Shown: positions 46,662-55,351, counted from the stretch's first letter. The stretch is DNA of 64,000 nt from Microbacteriaceae bacterium MWH-Ta3 (GCA_003053925.1 QBKD01000001.1:992001-1056000); one strand, 5' to 3'. The notes: generated by a model not told the origin, from the letters alone. Numbers and translations are program-made.

Positions 46662-46667
46662 CGTTCC

Positions 46668-47555
46668 ATGTCATTTCTGAGCCGCGCGACCGTTTGGGAT
46701 GCCGATGGCCCCAACCACGTGATTCGGGGAAACAATTTGCCCGTCATCACGGCGCTGCCCGATGAGAGCTTCGACCTGATCTATATCGACCCACCGTTCA
46801 ACACGGGCCGCACGCAGGTGCGTAAAGCCATGAAAAACGAACACGTCGAGGGCGGTTCGCGCATCGGTTTTGCGGGTAAGCCCTACGAAACGGTCAAGCT
46901 CAGTGCTTATAAATACAACGACACGTTCGGTGACTTTTGGGAGTTTCTCGAGCCGCGCCTCGAACAGGCCTGGCGGCTGTTAGCGCCACACGGCACCCTG
47001 TACGTGCACCTGGATTATCGTGAGGTGCATTACGCGAAGGTGCTGCTGGATGCACTGTTTGGCCGTGAATGCTTTCTGAACGAAATTATTTGGGCGTACG
47101 ACTACGGCGGAAAGGCACAAAACAAGTGGCCAGCCAAGCACGACACGATTTTGGTGTACGTGAAAGATCCCGACAACTATTACTTTGACAACGCCACCGT
47201 CGACCGTGAGCCTTACATGGCCCCGGGGCTCGTGACACCCGAGAAGGCCGAGCGTGGCAAGCTTCCCACCGATGTCTGGTGGCACACGATTGTGTCGCCC
47301 ACAGGTAAAGAGAAAACGGGGTATCCCACGCAAAAGCCAGAGGGTATCCTGCGTCGGATTATCCAAGCCAGTAGCGCACCGGGCGCGTGGGTGTTGGACT
47401 TCTTTGCGGGGTCGGGGACGACCGGTGCGGTGGCTGCCAGCCTCGATCGTCGGTTTGTCCTGGTGGATGAAAATCCCGAATCCATCGCTGTCATCAAGAA
47501 GCGGTTTGCGTCCGCCGGAATTACTGCCCACTTCAGCACGTCACGGAAAAAATGA
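46668..47555 (+). CDS. Beta-class DNA adenine/cytosine-N methyltransferase
   Basis: 295 aa. Catalytic DPPF (residues 41-44, NTG follows) precedes the SAM motif DFFAGSGTTG near residue 245, the IV-then-I order of the beta class (CcrM, HinfI type). YPTQKPEGILRRII is motif X. DPPF suits N6-adenine methylation. No restriction endonuclease or specificity subunit is adjacent, so it looks like an orphan enzyme; recognition sequence unknown. Overlaps the next gene by 4 bp (ATGA). Confidence 0.88.
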   Translation: MSFLSRATVWDADGPNHVIRGNNLPVITALPDESFDLIYIDPPFNTGRTQVRKAMKNEHVEGGSRIGFAGKPYETVKLSAYKYNDTFGDFWEFLEPRLEQAWRLLAPHGTLYVHLDYREVHYAKVLLDALFGRECFLNEIIWAYDYGGKAQNKWPAKHDTILVYVKDPDNYYFDNATVDREPYMAPGLVTPEKAERGKLPTDVWWHTIVSPTGKEKTGYPTQKPEGILRRIIQASSAPGAWVLDFFAGSGTTGAVAASLDRRFVLVDENPESIAVIKKRFASAGITAHFSTSRKK

Positions 47556-48745
47556 CCGACACCCTGTTTGACGCCCTGCGCCGCTGGCCCGACCTCGAGG
47601 CCCCCGAGCTGTTCGCCGTCGATGCCGCTGACCGGCTGGTGCTGGACGAGCTTTACGGCGCGATTTCTGCGGGAATTGTGAGCGCCGACGACCTGCGGGA
47701 ATCGCTCGTAATCATGGGCGACAACTATGGAGCACTCACGCTGGGTGTCGCGGCGCGGTTTGGCCAGGACGCACCGATGGCGATTCGACTTCACCAGGAT
47801 TCCCGCTCGGGCCAGATCGCGCTCGAGGCCAATGCTGCCGATGTAGCGAGCCTGATTCCGGATAGCGCGACCTGGACACAGCAGCCACTGTCGTCGGCGC
47901 TAGTGCGCGATGCCCGCGTTGTGCTGATGCGACTTCCGCGGTCGTTGGCGCAATTGTCGGAATGGTCGGCTCTTATTGCGGCACACGCTCACCCCGATGT
48001 GGTGGTCTTCGCCACGGGCCGCATCAAGCACATGACCGTCACGATGAACGATGTCGTCGACACCTTTTTTGCTGAACGCCACATTAGTCACGCGGTGCAA
48101 AAGTCGCGCGTGATTCGGTGTGCTCAGCCTCGAAATTCCGAGGCGCGGGCCGCACTATCGGATTGGCCTCGTCGCACCCACCATTCGGACATCGACATGA
48201 CGGTGTGTGCCACGGGCGGAGTATTTGCGGGAGACTCGGTCGACATCGGTACCCGCGTGTTGCTGGGCGCGCTCGACGCGGCAGGTGCTGCCCCCACTGT
48301 GCGGCGCGTGATTGATTTGGGGTGCGGTTCGGGAATTCTGGCGGTTGCCACCGCCCGATTATGGCCAGACGCCGAGGTCATTGCCAGTGATAATTCCGCG
48401 GCGGCAGTCGTGAGTGCTCGGGCAACCGCGGCGGCAAACGGCCTGGAGGGGCGCATCACCGTGGTGCACGATGACGGGCTGCAGGGTCAGCCCGACGGCT
48501 CGGCCGACGTGATTGTGTTTAACCCGCCTTTTCATACCGGCGCAACGGTCCACAAAGAAACGTCGTATCGCTTGTTTGCCGATGCGGCACGAGTGTTGCG
48601 CGAGGGCGGGCAACTGTGGGTGGTGGCCAACAGCCATCTGGAGTACCGGCCGGTGCTGTCCGATATTGTCGGGCCAACACGTCAGGCAGGGCGCACGCCC
48701 AAGTTCACCGTCTTCGTCTCGACGCGCCAGGTTTGGCTACCCTAA
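47552..48745 (+). CDS. RlmG/RsmC-type rRNA guanine-N2 methyltransferase
   Basis: 397 aa with two Rossmann halves: a degenerate N-terminal one and a C-terminal catalytic domain with DLGCGSGILAVATA and FNPPFHTGATVHK (NPPFH, the signature of RlmG/RsmC). Expected to methylate a guanine N2 in 23S (G1835) or 16S (G1207) rRNA; the length favours RlmG. Translationally coupled to the DNA methyltransferase, an unusual pairing. Confidence 0.87.
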   Translation: MTDTLFDALRRWPDLEAPELFAVDAADRLVLDELYGAISAGIVSADDLRESLVIMGDNYGALTLGVAARFGQDAPMAIRLHQDSRSGQIALEANAADVASLIPDSATWTQQPLSSALVRDARVVLMRLPRSLAQLSEWSALIAAHAHPDVVVFATGRIKHMTVTMNDVVDTFFAERHISHAVQKSRVIRCAQPRNSEARAALSDWPRRTHHSDIDMTVCATGGVFAGDSVDIGTRVLLGALDAAGAAPTVRRVIDLGCGSGILAVATARLWPDAEVIASDNSAAAVVSARATAAANGLEGRITVVHDDGLQGQPDGSADVIVFNPPFHTGATVHKETSYRLFADAARVLREGGQLWVVANSHLEYRPVLSDIVGPTRQAGRTPKFTVFVSTRQVWLP

Positions 48746-48781
48746 CTAGATGCGGGGCTAAAGTCCTGTTTCGATGAAGAC

Positions 48782-49489
48782 ATGATTCTTCACCATGGCG
48801 AAATGCATGCAGGCGCGCATAACGCAAAACTCAACTGGTTGCGTGCCGGCGTACTGGGTGCTAATGACGGCATCGTGTCCATCGCGGCACTCGTCGTGGG
48901 CGTTGCGGCTGCGAGCCCCGACATCGCTCCCATCTTCATCGCGGGCATGGCCGGGGTCGCCGCCGGGTCGATCTCGATGGGTTTGGGCGAATACGTGTCG
49001 GTCAGTAGCCAGCGGGATTCCGAACTGGCGATGATCGCTAAAGAAAAAGATGAACTTCAGACGCAGCCCGATATCGAGCTGGCGGAACTTGCGGGAATTT
49101 ATGAAAAGCGCGGTCTGAGCAGCGGAACGGCGATGTTGGTTGCCCAGGAAATGACCACGCGCGATGCCGTGGGTGCGCACCTCGAAGCGGAACTGAACCT
49201 GCGTGAACAGCACATTGCCAACCCCATGCATGCCGCAATTTCCTCGGCGGTGTCGTTCCTAGCGGGCGCGATATTGCCACTGTTGTCTGTCTTGCTGGTG
49301 TCAGCGGAGTGGCGTATTCCGGCCACCATCATCGCGTCGTTGGTCGCCTTGGCGCTGACCGGTGGCATGGGTGCATACCTGGGAGGCAGCCCGCTGACAC
49401 GCGCGGTCGTGCGCGTGTCTATCGGTGGCTCGTTGGCCCTGGCCATCACCTGGGGGATCGGTTCGCTCTTGGGTGGCGTCGCGATTTAG
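48782..49489 (+). CDS. VIT1/CCC1-family transporter-like membrane protein
   Basis: 235 aa. Signature LRAGVLGANDGIVSIAALVVGVAAA and the SMGLGEYVSVSSQRD helix, a charged cytoplasmic loop (KEKDELQTQPDIELAEL) and about five membrane helices. Yeast and plant relatives move Fe2+/Mn2+; transport here is inferred. ATG 48782 gives the usual short His-containing N-terminus; no strong ribosome site. Confidence 0.88.
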   Translation: MILHHGEMHAGAHNAKLNWLRAGVLGANDGIVSIAALVVGVAAASPDIAPIFIAGMAGVAAGSISMGLGEYVSVSSQRDSELAMIAKEKDELQTQPDIELAELAGIYEKRGLSSGTAMLVAQEMTTRDAVGAHLEAELNLREQHIANPMHAAISSAVSFLAGAILPLLSVLLVSAEWRIPATIIASLVALALTGGMGAYLGGSPLTRAVVRVSIGGSLALAITWGIGSLLGGVAI

Positions 49490-49525
49490 CGGGAATACAG
49501 CCGTGGAATCGAGGCATGAACTCGC

Positions 49526-50401
49526 GTGATTATCGAACCCCGAACGGTAAAGCTCACCACCCGCACCGGGGTGGATGTGTACCGAACGCTTCCGCACCGC
49601 GACCGCAAAATGGTGGGCGCCTGGTGTTTCGTCGATCTGTTCGGGCCCACGGCCCAGCACGATGCCATGGTGGTGGCGGCACATCCACACACAGGTTTAC
49701 AGACGGCAACCTGGCTGATCTCGGGTACCGTCGAACACCGCGACAGCGTGGGCACGGTGCAGGTCCTGTTCCCGGGTGATCTTAACCTCATGACATCGGG
49801 GCACGGCATTGCGCATTCGGAACTGGCGGTCATGGATTCGGGCGATCTTCACGCCGTTCAGTTGTGGATTGCACTGCCGGACGAGGCGCGCCACCAGCCC
49901 CCACATTTCGAAAACTATCGCGACCTTCCGGTGGTCGCCCATGCCGGTGCAACGGTTCGCGTATTTGCGGGGTCGTTGTTGGGGGTTACTGCTCCGACCC
50001 TCACGTTTTCCGATCTGGTGGGCGCCGAGGTGCGGTTGCCCGCAGAGGCCACCGTCACGATCCCGGTGAATCCGAGCCACGAACACGGTGTTCTGGTGGT
50101 GTCGGGCGATGTCCGCACGACCGACGTGATACCCGAACGGGGCATTCACATAATTGATGCCGGCCCCGACCACATCACAATCACCGCACAGACGGACAGC
50201 ATTGTGATGGTCCTGGGTGGGCAGCCGTTCGGCGAAAAAATTGTGATGTGGTGGAACTTCATCGGGCGCACGCACGCCGAAGTAACCCAGGCGCGCGAAC
50301 AGTGGAACAGCGGCGACCAGCGATTCGGTTCATTCACCGACCGGATTGGCGGGCGAATCCCCGCACCCGATTTGCCCTCCGTCACCCTGATGCCGCGCTG
50401 A
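49526..50401 (+). CDS. Pirin family protein
   Basis: 291-aa bicupin. Metal-site segment HPHTGLQTATWLISGTVEH and GHGIAHSE in the N-terminal cupin; the C-terminal Pirin_C domain carries EHGVLVVSGDV. Some pirins are quercetin dioxygenases; the role here is unknown. GTG 49526 with GAGG eleven bases upstream. Convergent with the LysR gene, 9 bp between stops. Confidence 0.88.
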   Translation: MIIEPRTVKLTTRTGVDVYRTLPHRDRKMVGAWCFVDLFGPTAQHDAMVVAAHPHTGLQTATWLISGTVEHRDSVGTVQVLFPGDLNLMTSGHGIAHSELAVMDSGDLHAVQLWIALPDEARHQPPHFENYRDLPVVAHAGATVRVFAGSLLGVTAPTLTFSDLVGAEVRLPAEATVTIPVNPSHEHGVLVVSGDVRTTDVIPERGIHIIDAGPDHITITAQTDSIVMVLGGQPFGEKIVMWWNFIGRTHAEVTQAREQWNSGDQRFGSFTDRIGGRIPAPDLPSVTLMPR

Positions 50402-50410
50402 CGACGGCGA

Positions 50411-51313
50411 TCAGATTCGGCGCGGCGCCATCGCACGAATGCTGTGCGAGAGCGCGCGCATCACCGCATCGAGGCTGGCGGCCGGGGCATGTGAACCCAC
50501 AATCATCCCGATTTCACGGGTGAATCCTGCATCGCTCAGCTCCCGCGTGACCACATCGGTGCGACCACCGTGAAGCGCGGATTCCGGAACCAACGCGACA
50601 CCCAGACCCGCGGCAACGTATGCCATAACCACGCTGTAGTCGTCGCTGCGAATGGAGCTGCGGATGGTGATTCCGCGTGCGCGCGCAACGGCGTCCAGTG
50701 CCTCGTCGACCGGGTCCGGCCCCGCGTTACTGAGGATCCAGGCGTCGGCGTGCAGGTCGGAAAGTTGGATTGTGGCGCGCGTTGCGGCGGGATGGTGTGT
50801 GGGCAGGGCCACAAAAAGATGTTCCACAAAGAGCGGCCGATACGACGGACCGTATGTCGCGTGAATGAGCGGCGAGCCCATCACGATGGCGGCGTCGAGT
50901 GTCCGTGCGCGAATGTCCGATTCGAGGTCGGCGCTTTCGTCCTCTTTCATGGACACGGCAATTCCTGCAGCAGCCAATTCGGCAAGCGCCGGCGGCATAA
51001 TGCTGGCGCCAATAGTGGGTATCGCGCCCAGGCGTATGAGTGCGGGGCGTGCCAAAAGTTCGTCGACGTCGCGCACCGTGCGTTCCGCAAGGGCAAGAAT
51101 GTCGTGGGCTCCCCGAAGTGCCACCTCTCCGGCGGGTGTCAGGGTCGTGCCCGCCGAATCACGGTGAGTCATCGCGGTACCCAGCTCGCGCTCGAGGTTC
51201 TGCAGGTGGTGGCTGACCGTGGGTTGGCTCCACCCCAATTCACGCGCCGCGGCTGCAATCGAACCCGTGTCATGGATTGCCACCAGGGCCTGAAGTTGCC
51301 GAATGTCGAGCAT
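50411..51313 (-). CDS. LysR-family transcriptional regulator
   Basis: 300 aa. N-terminal winged helix (RQLQALVAIHDTGSIAAAA, then WSQPTVSHHLQNLERELG) and a PBP2-type effector domain. Divergent from the PLP decarboxylase-like gene, the usual arrangement for a LysR regulator and its target. Its own -10, TATTGT, lies 6 nt before ATG (leaderless) and inside a perfect palindrome, suggesting autoregulation. Confidence 0.9.
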   Translation of the reverse strand: MLDIRQLQALVAIHDTGSIAAAARELGWSQPTVSHHLQNLERELGTAMTHRDSAGTTLTPAGEVALRGAHDILALAERTVRDVDELLARPALIRLGAIPTIGASIMPPALAELAAAGIAVSMKEDESADLESDIRARTLDAAIVMGSPLIHATYGPSYRPLFVEHLFVALPTHHPAATRATIQLSDLHADAWILSNAGPDPVDEALDAVARARGITIRSSIRSDDYSVVMAYVAAGLGVALVPESALHGGRTDVVTRELSDAGFTREIGMIVGSHAPAASLDAVMRALSHSIRAMAPRRI

Positions 51314-51319
51314 GGCAAC

Positions 51320-51325
51320 ACAATA
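51320..51325 (-). promoter_or_regulatory. -10 element of LysR gene (leaderless)
   Basis: TATTGT, 6 nt before ATG 51313, overlapping the palindrome at 51321. Confidence 0.55.
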
Positions 51326-51335
51326 CGCAGTATTG
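51321..51335. promoter_or_regulatory. Palindrome over the LysR promoter
   Basis: CAATAC-GCA-GTATTG, perfect 6-bp arms. Confidence 0.55.
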
Positions 51336-51356
51336 AGGTACCAAGCAAAGTACCTC
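51335..51356. promoter_or_regulatory. Second palindrome in the LysR/decarboxylase intergenic region
   Basis: GAGGTAC (51335-51341) and GTACCTC (51350-51356), perfect 7-bp arms with 8-nt spacer; likely LysR recognition site. Confidence 0.55.
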
Positions 51357-51391
51357 TTTACTCTTTGTCACTCGTGCGACACCCTGTAGGG

Positions 51392-52861
51392 ATGAGTTGT
51401 GTTGTGGAACCCACGTATTACGCCGATGCCCTGGCCGAATTCGCGGGACGCGACACCATACGCGCCATGGTCCCGGGGCATTCCGCTGATCCGGCGGCTG
51501 CGCCTCGATTGGCCGAATATTTTGGCGATTCCGCGTTGCTCTTGGATGTGACCCCGCTGTTGCCCGGCCTGGATCTGGGCGACGACAGCCCGCTTCAGCA
51601 TTCGGTGCGAGCGGCGGCGCGCGCATTCCAGGCACGACGAACCTGGTTTTTGACAAACGGCGCTTCCCAGGCAAACCGCATTGCGGCGCTCGCGGTCGCC
51701 CAAATCGGCACCCCCGATCAGCCGCTGCTGTCCCAGCGCTCCGCGCACTCCAGCCTCTTTGATGGTGCCGTTATCGCGGGACTGCCGTTGGCCTTTGTCA
51801 TGCCCACCATCGATACCGTTCACGGAATCAACCACGGCATCACTCCCGAGGCGTTCCGCGAGGCGCTGGCCAACCGCCCGGATGCCCGCGCGGCGTACAT
51901 CATTAGTCCCAGCTATTTCGGTGCGGTGGCCGATGTGCCGGTTCTCGCCGAGATCGCGCACGAATCGGGAATTCCGCTGATTGTTGATGCGGCATGGGCG
52001 GCTCATTTTGGCTTCCACCCCGATCTGCCTGCCAACCCGCTGACTCAGGGCGCGGATCTGGTGGTCAGCAGCACCCACAAGCTGGGTGGCAGCCTGACGC
52101 AGTCCGCAATGCTGCACCTGGGCGAAGGCCCGTTTGCCGAACAACTCGAGCCCCTCATTGACCGCGCATTCCGCATGACGGCCTCCACCAGCACATCGTC
52201 GCTCCTACTGGCATCGCTGGACATCGCGCGTGCGGAACTGTGCGGGGGCCGCGAATCCATCGGCCGAGCCATCGCTGCGGCCGACGCGCTGCGCGCAGCG
52301 GTGCGGGCGCATCCGTGCCTCGATGTTGTGAGCGATCACTACGGCGATTTCGCGGGGATCGTGGGGCACGACCCTCTGCACGTGGCAATCGATGTGCGCG
52401 GGTTGGGCAAGACGGGCCACGAGGTGCGGAACCAGTTGATGCGCGACCACGACGTGTATGTGGAAATCGCCACGAACACCTGTGTTGTGGCCATCATCGG
52501 TCCTGGATTCGAGCCCGATGTGGAACGAATCATGGCCGCGATGGGGGAGTGCGCCGCATCCGATGCTGTCGACATTGTGTCGCTGGAATCGCTGCAGTTG
52601 CCTGCACCGGGGCCTGCGGCAATGCGCCCACGCGATGCGTTCTTCGCCGCAACTGAATTAGTAGCCTGGCGCGATGCGGTGGGCCGAGTTTCGGCCGACG
52701 CGCTGGCCGCATACCCGCCGGGGATCCCCAACCTGCTGCCGGGCGAGGTCATTACCCAGCCCACGGTGGAATTCCTGCGCACGATTGCGGTGTCGCCAGG
52801 AGGATATGTCCGAGGCGCGGCCGATGCCGCGGTCGACCAAATCCGCGTCGTCAGTATCTAA
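51392..52861 (+). CDS. Orn/Lys/Arg decarboxylase-like PLP enzyme
   Basis: 489 aa, fold-type I. PLP lysine K230 in SSTHKLGGSLTQ, aspartate D199 in LIVDAAWAAHFG, and a glycine-rich TNGASQANR turn near 88-96. The C-terminal domain contains AYPPGIPNLLPGE, as in the Orn/Lys/Arg decarboxylase family. Substrate unknown; lysine, arginine or another amino acid is possible. The plus frame is open from 50570, antisense to the LysR gene. ATG 51392 gives the family start, but a ribosome site is not clear. Likely regulated by the adjacent LysR. Confidence 0.83.
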   Translation: MSCVVEPTYYADALAEFAGRDTIRAMVPGHSADPAAAPRLAEYFGDSALLLDVTPLLPGLDLGDDSPLQHSVRAAARAFQARRTWFLTNGASQANRIAALAVAQIGTPDQPLLSQRSAHSSLFDGAVIAGLPLAFVMPTIDTVHGINHGITPEAFREALANRPDARAAYIISPSYFGAVADVPVLAEIAHESGIPLIVDAAWAAHFGFHPDLPANPLTQGADLVVSSTHKLGGSLTQSAMLHLGEGPFAEQLEPLIDRAFRMTASTSTSSLLLASLDIARAELCGGRESIGRAIAAADALRAAVRAHPCLDVVSDHYGDFAGIVGHDPLHVAIDVRGLGKTGHEVRNQLMRDHDVYVEIATNTCVVAIIGPGFEPDVERIMAAMGECAASDAVDIVSLESLQLPAPGPAAMRPRDAFFAATELVAWRDAVGRVSADALAAYPPGIPNLLPGEVITQPTVEFLRTIAVSPGGYVRGAADAAVDQIRVVSI

Positions 52862-52897
52862 AAAGGTACGACAAGCGCTGAATCGTCCCGGTGAGTA

Positions 52898-53593
52898 TTA
52901 GGCCGTGAATGCGGCGGCGGGAACGTCTTTTTCGTCGTTCACAATCGCGTCCACGATGCGCTGCGCGACACGTTCGGGGTCGAGGCCGGTGGGGAACTGA
53001 GGCGCAGTTCCCGCGATAGACCGAGTCGCAAGGCCCGTTTCGGTGTGCGGCGGACGCGTGTCCACAACCCGGATTTTTTCGCGACGCAGTTCGCGTGCCG
53101 CGGCGTCGACAAAAGCGCGAAGACCAGACTTGCTCGATCCGTAGACCGACATGCCCGCAACCGCGCCTTCCGAAATCACACCGGACAGAGTCAAGATGAA
53201 GGGTTCGGCGCCACGGGCCGCCGCGTCACGCAGTGCGGGAGTCGCCGCCGCGACGATTTCGATCACGCTGTTCAGATTGATGGCGGTCACGCGCCCGATT
53301 GTGTCCGGCGTCACCTCGGCAGCCGGACCAAAGGCCACAACACCATGGGCACACACGATTCCGTCCAGAGGGCCGGCGGCAACCACAGCGTTGACCAGCG
53401 CTGCGCCTGCACCGGGCAGTGCCATGTCGACGGCAAGAACCTCGCCGCGATTTCCCAACGCCGCAAGGGTGGGAGTGTTGCGAGCCGACAGTACGACGGT
53501 CCCGCCCTGCTCGACAATCTTCTGTGAAATCAGGCCGCCCAACACGCCTGTCGCACCCGTTACCAAAATTCGCTTGCCCGCCAGTGTGGTCAT
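52898..53593 (-). CDS. Short-chain dehydrogenase/reductase
   Basis: 231 aa. NAD(P)-binding TGATGVLGGLIS near residues 13-24, CAHGVVAFG in place of the usual NNAG, catalytic Ser in LTLSGVISE and YxxxK in YGSSKSGLRAF. Substrate unknown. Leaderless start from TACGAT 6 nt upstream. Convergent with the decarboxylase-like gene. Confidence 0.9.
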   Translation of the reverse strand: MTTLAGKRILVTGATGVLGGLISQKIVEQGGTVVLSARNTPTLAALGNRGEVLAVDMALPGAGAALVNAVVAAGPLDGIVCAHGVVAFGPAAEVTPDTIGRVTAINLNSVIEIVAAATPALRDAAARGAEPFILTLSGVISEGAVAGMSVYGSSKSGLRAFVDAAARELRREKIRVVDTRPPHTETGLATRSIAGTAPQFPTGLDPERVAQRIVDAIVNDEKDVPAAAFTA

Positions 53594-53599
53594 GCTGGA

Positions 53600-53605
53600 A
53601 TCGTA
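53600..53605 (-). promoter_or_regulatory. -10 element of SDR gene (leaderless)
   Basis: TACGAT, 6 nt before ATG 53593. Confidence 0.6.
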
Positions 53606-53647
53606 TCGGAACGGAAATCGCGGGGCAGCCTCTGCAAGAATGTCGAT

Positions 53648-54277
53648 ATGGTTCCCGCCGCAAACATCCTGCCGTTCATTGCGTTTTCACTGGTGATTAT
53701 CGCAATCCCGGGACCCAGCGTGCTCTTCGCCATCAGCCGTGCGCTCGTTCTGGGTAAGCGCGGTGCGATTCTGACCGTCGTTGGAAACGGTATCGGCGTG
53801 TTTGTTCAGGCCGTTGCCGTCGCCATCGGTGTGGGTGTACTCATTCAAGAAAACGAGGTGCTGCTGCACGGTATTCGCCTGGCTGGCGCCGCATTCCTGG
53901 TGTATCTGGGCATTCAGGCGTTGCGCCATCGCCGTGACGGCATCGAGATTGCAACCGAGCCTGCGGTAATTAACACGCGTCACCTCATGCGTGAATCGTT
54001 CATCGTCGGAATTTCGAATCCCAAGACAATTGTGTTCTTCTCGGCGATGTTCCCGCAGTTCGTCGATCCGACTGCCGGATCCATTCCCCTGCAGATGCTG
54101 CAGCTGGGCGTGTTCTTTGTGTTCTTTGGAATTTCGGGTGACGCCATCTATGCGCTGGCCGCAGGCGCCGCACGTGATTGGTTCGCTCGGTCGCCCCAGC
54201 GCATCGTGGTGATTCGCGCTATCGGCGGAACGCTGATTCTGTCGCTGGGTATTGCGACGGCATTCCTGCCGGGTTAG
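53648..54277 (+). CDS. LysE/RhtB-family amino-acid exporter
   Basis: 209 aa with about six hydrophobic helices. The typical start segment IAIPGPSVLFAISRALVLGKR and the GISNPKTIVFFSAMFPQF signature are present. Exports amino acids such as lysine, threonine or homoserine; substrate unknown. Divergent from the SDR gene, 54 bp apart. Its nearness to a LysR regulator and an amino-acid decarboxylase-like enzyme is suggestive only. Confidence 0.9.
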   Translation: MVPAANILPFIAFSLVIIAIPGPSVLFAISRALVLGKRGAILTVVGNGIGVFVQAVAVAIGVGVLIQENEVLLHGIRLAGAAFLVYLGIQALRHRRDGIEIATEPAVINTRHLMRESFIVGISNPKTIVFFSAMFPQFVDPTAGSIPLQMLQLGVFFVFFGISGDAIYALAAGAARDWFARSPQRIVVIRAIGGTLILSLGIATAFLPG

Positions 54278-54288
54278 CCACCGTCGCG

Positions 54289-54483
54289 CTAAACGACGTT
54301 ATCGTCGTCCGAATCCAGTTCGGGGTCAGTAATCGCGGTCACCACAACGACAAGGCTCAATGCCCATGCGGCCCACGCCAACCACAGGCGCCAACCGCGC
54401 TTGCCGCTGAGCGTCTGACGCAGAAGTCCAAACACGGGAAAGAGCGCGGCGATGAAACCGCCGTTGAACAGAATCCGTCTCAT
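54289..54483 (-). CDS. Small two-helix membrane protein
   Basis: 64 aa: MRRILFNGGFIAALFPVFG, short basic loop SGKRGWR, second helix, acidic tail DPELDSDDDNVV. Unknown function. The frame opens at 54594, but ATG 54483 has AGGAGG at ideal spacing. The stop lies 11 bp from the LysE stop on the other strand. Confidence 0.7.
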   Translation of the reverse strand: MRRILFNGGFIAALFPVFGLLRQTLSGKRGWRLWLAWAAWALSLVVVVTAITDPELDSDDDNVV

Positions 54484-54562
54484 GTGAACCTCCTGGCGTT
54501 CACGATACCTGCATTCCGTTGGCGAGGGGAGTGCCCCTGGCGCGGCCTCAGACGATTTTTCA

Positions 54563-54598
54563 TAGACTGCACACAGGTTTTCTCTAGGCAGCACACAG
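54563..54598. repeat. Two 14-bp direct repeats, 22 bp apart
   Basis: TAGACTGCACACAG (54563-54576) and TAGGCAGCACACAG (54585-54598), in the divergent region before the DUF2202 gene. The first TAGACT could be the gene's -10. Confidence 0.5.
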
Positions 54599-54638
54599 AA
54601 TGTCGCGGTCGACTGAACTTACGAAACAGGAGGTCCAC

Positions 54639-55274
54639 ATGAACACCGCAGTGCTCAAGCCCATCGCTATTGGATCCGCGCTCGTCCTTGCGCTCGTAGG
54701 TACGGGTCTGTGGATCGGGTCCAGTCTCGCGCCGGCTCCTACGCCTCATTCCTCGGTTGAATCAGACTCGGCCGCCGCCAACGAAACGGACGCCGATTCC
54801 GACGATTCCGCCCCGAATGCCGCCGATATCCCTGCAACGGTTGTCGCAACGACGAGCGAACAGGAAATGCTGGTGTACCTCGTCGAGGAGGAAAAGTTGG
54901 CCCTCGATGTGTACACGACGCTGGAAAACCTCTGGGGAAGCCGAGTCTTCGAACGCGTTTCCCGCAGCGAGGAATCGCACCAGGATCGAGTCGCCAGTCT
55001 TCTGTTTGCCGCGGGAGTTGCCGATCCTCGTTCGAGTGACGTGGGAGTCTTTCAGAACGATGAACTGCAGGCGCTCTACGACAGCCTGATTGCGCAGGGA
55101 TCGGCGTCCGAAACTGCTGCATTCGAGGTCGGTGTCGCCATCGAAGAGCGTGACATTGCCGACATTACGGAAATGTTGACAACCGTCACCGAGCCGTCGA
55201 TCGTTGCCGTGCTGGAATCACTGCGGGCCGCATCCGAGAACCACTTGGCCGCTTTCACCCGCCAGCTCGACTAA
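54639..55274 (+). CDS. DUF2202 (ferritin-like) exported protein
   Basis: 211 aa. N-terminal signal anchor (about 8-30), a low-complexity Ser/Ala/Asp linker (38-65), then a helical DUF2202 domain (EEKLALDVYTTLENLWGSRVF, SEESHQDRVASLL, ENHLAAFTRQL). The Glu/His pattern fits a ferritin-like four-helix bundle, so metal binding is possible. ATG 54639 has AGGAGG seven bases upstream; earlier in-frame codons lack one. Confidence 0.83.
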   Translation: MNTAVLKPIAIGSALVLALVGTGLWIGSSLAPAPTPHSSVESDSAAANETDADSDDSAPNAADIPATVVATTSEQEMLVYLVEEEKLALDVYTTLENLWGSRVFERVSRSEESHQDRVASLLFAAGVADPRSSDVGVFQNDELQALYDSLIAQGSASETAAFEVGVAIEERDIADITEMLTTVTEPSIVAVLESLRAASENHLAAFTRQLD

Positions 55275-55339
55275 ACCACTCACGTCGATGGGGCTCTCTG
55301 CGGGGCGCCCCATCGCCAATTTCGGCACTCTAACCTTTG

Positions 55340-55345
55340 TAGACT
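55340..55345 (+). promoter_or_regulatory. -10 element of ilvD (leaderless)
   Basis: TAGACT, 6 nt before ATG 55352; leaves no room for a leader-peptide attenuator. Confidence 0.65.
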
Positions 55346-55351
55346 GGTCGC

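Noticed and set aside
50570-51391. Upstream extension of the decarboxylase-like frame
   Set aside because: Antisense to the LysR gene and intergenic palindromes; Cys/Arg/Gly-rich translation.
55275-55351. Branched-chain amino-acid attenuator before ilvD
   Set aside because: The promoter places the transcript start at the ATG, so there is no leader to hold a Leu/Val/Ile peptide or T-box.
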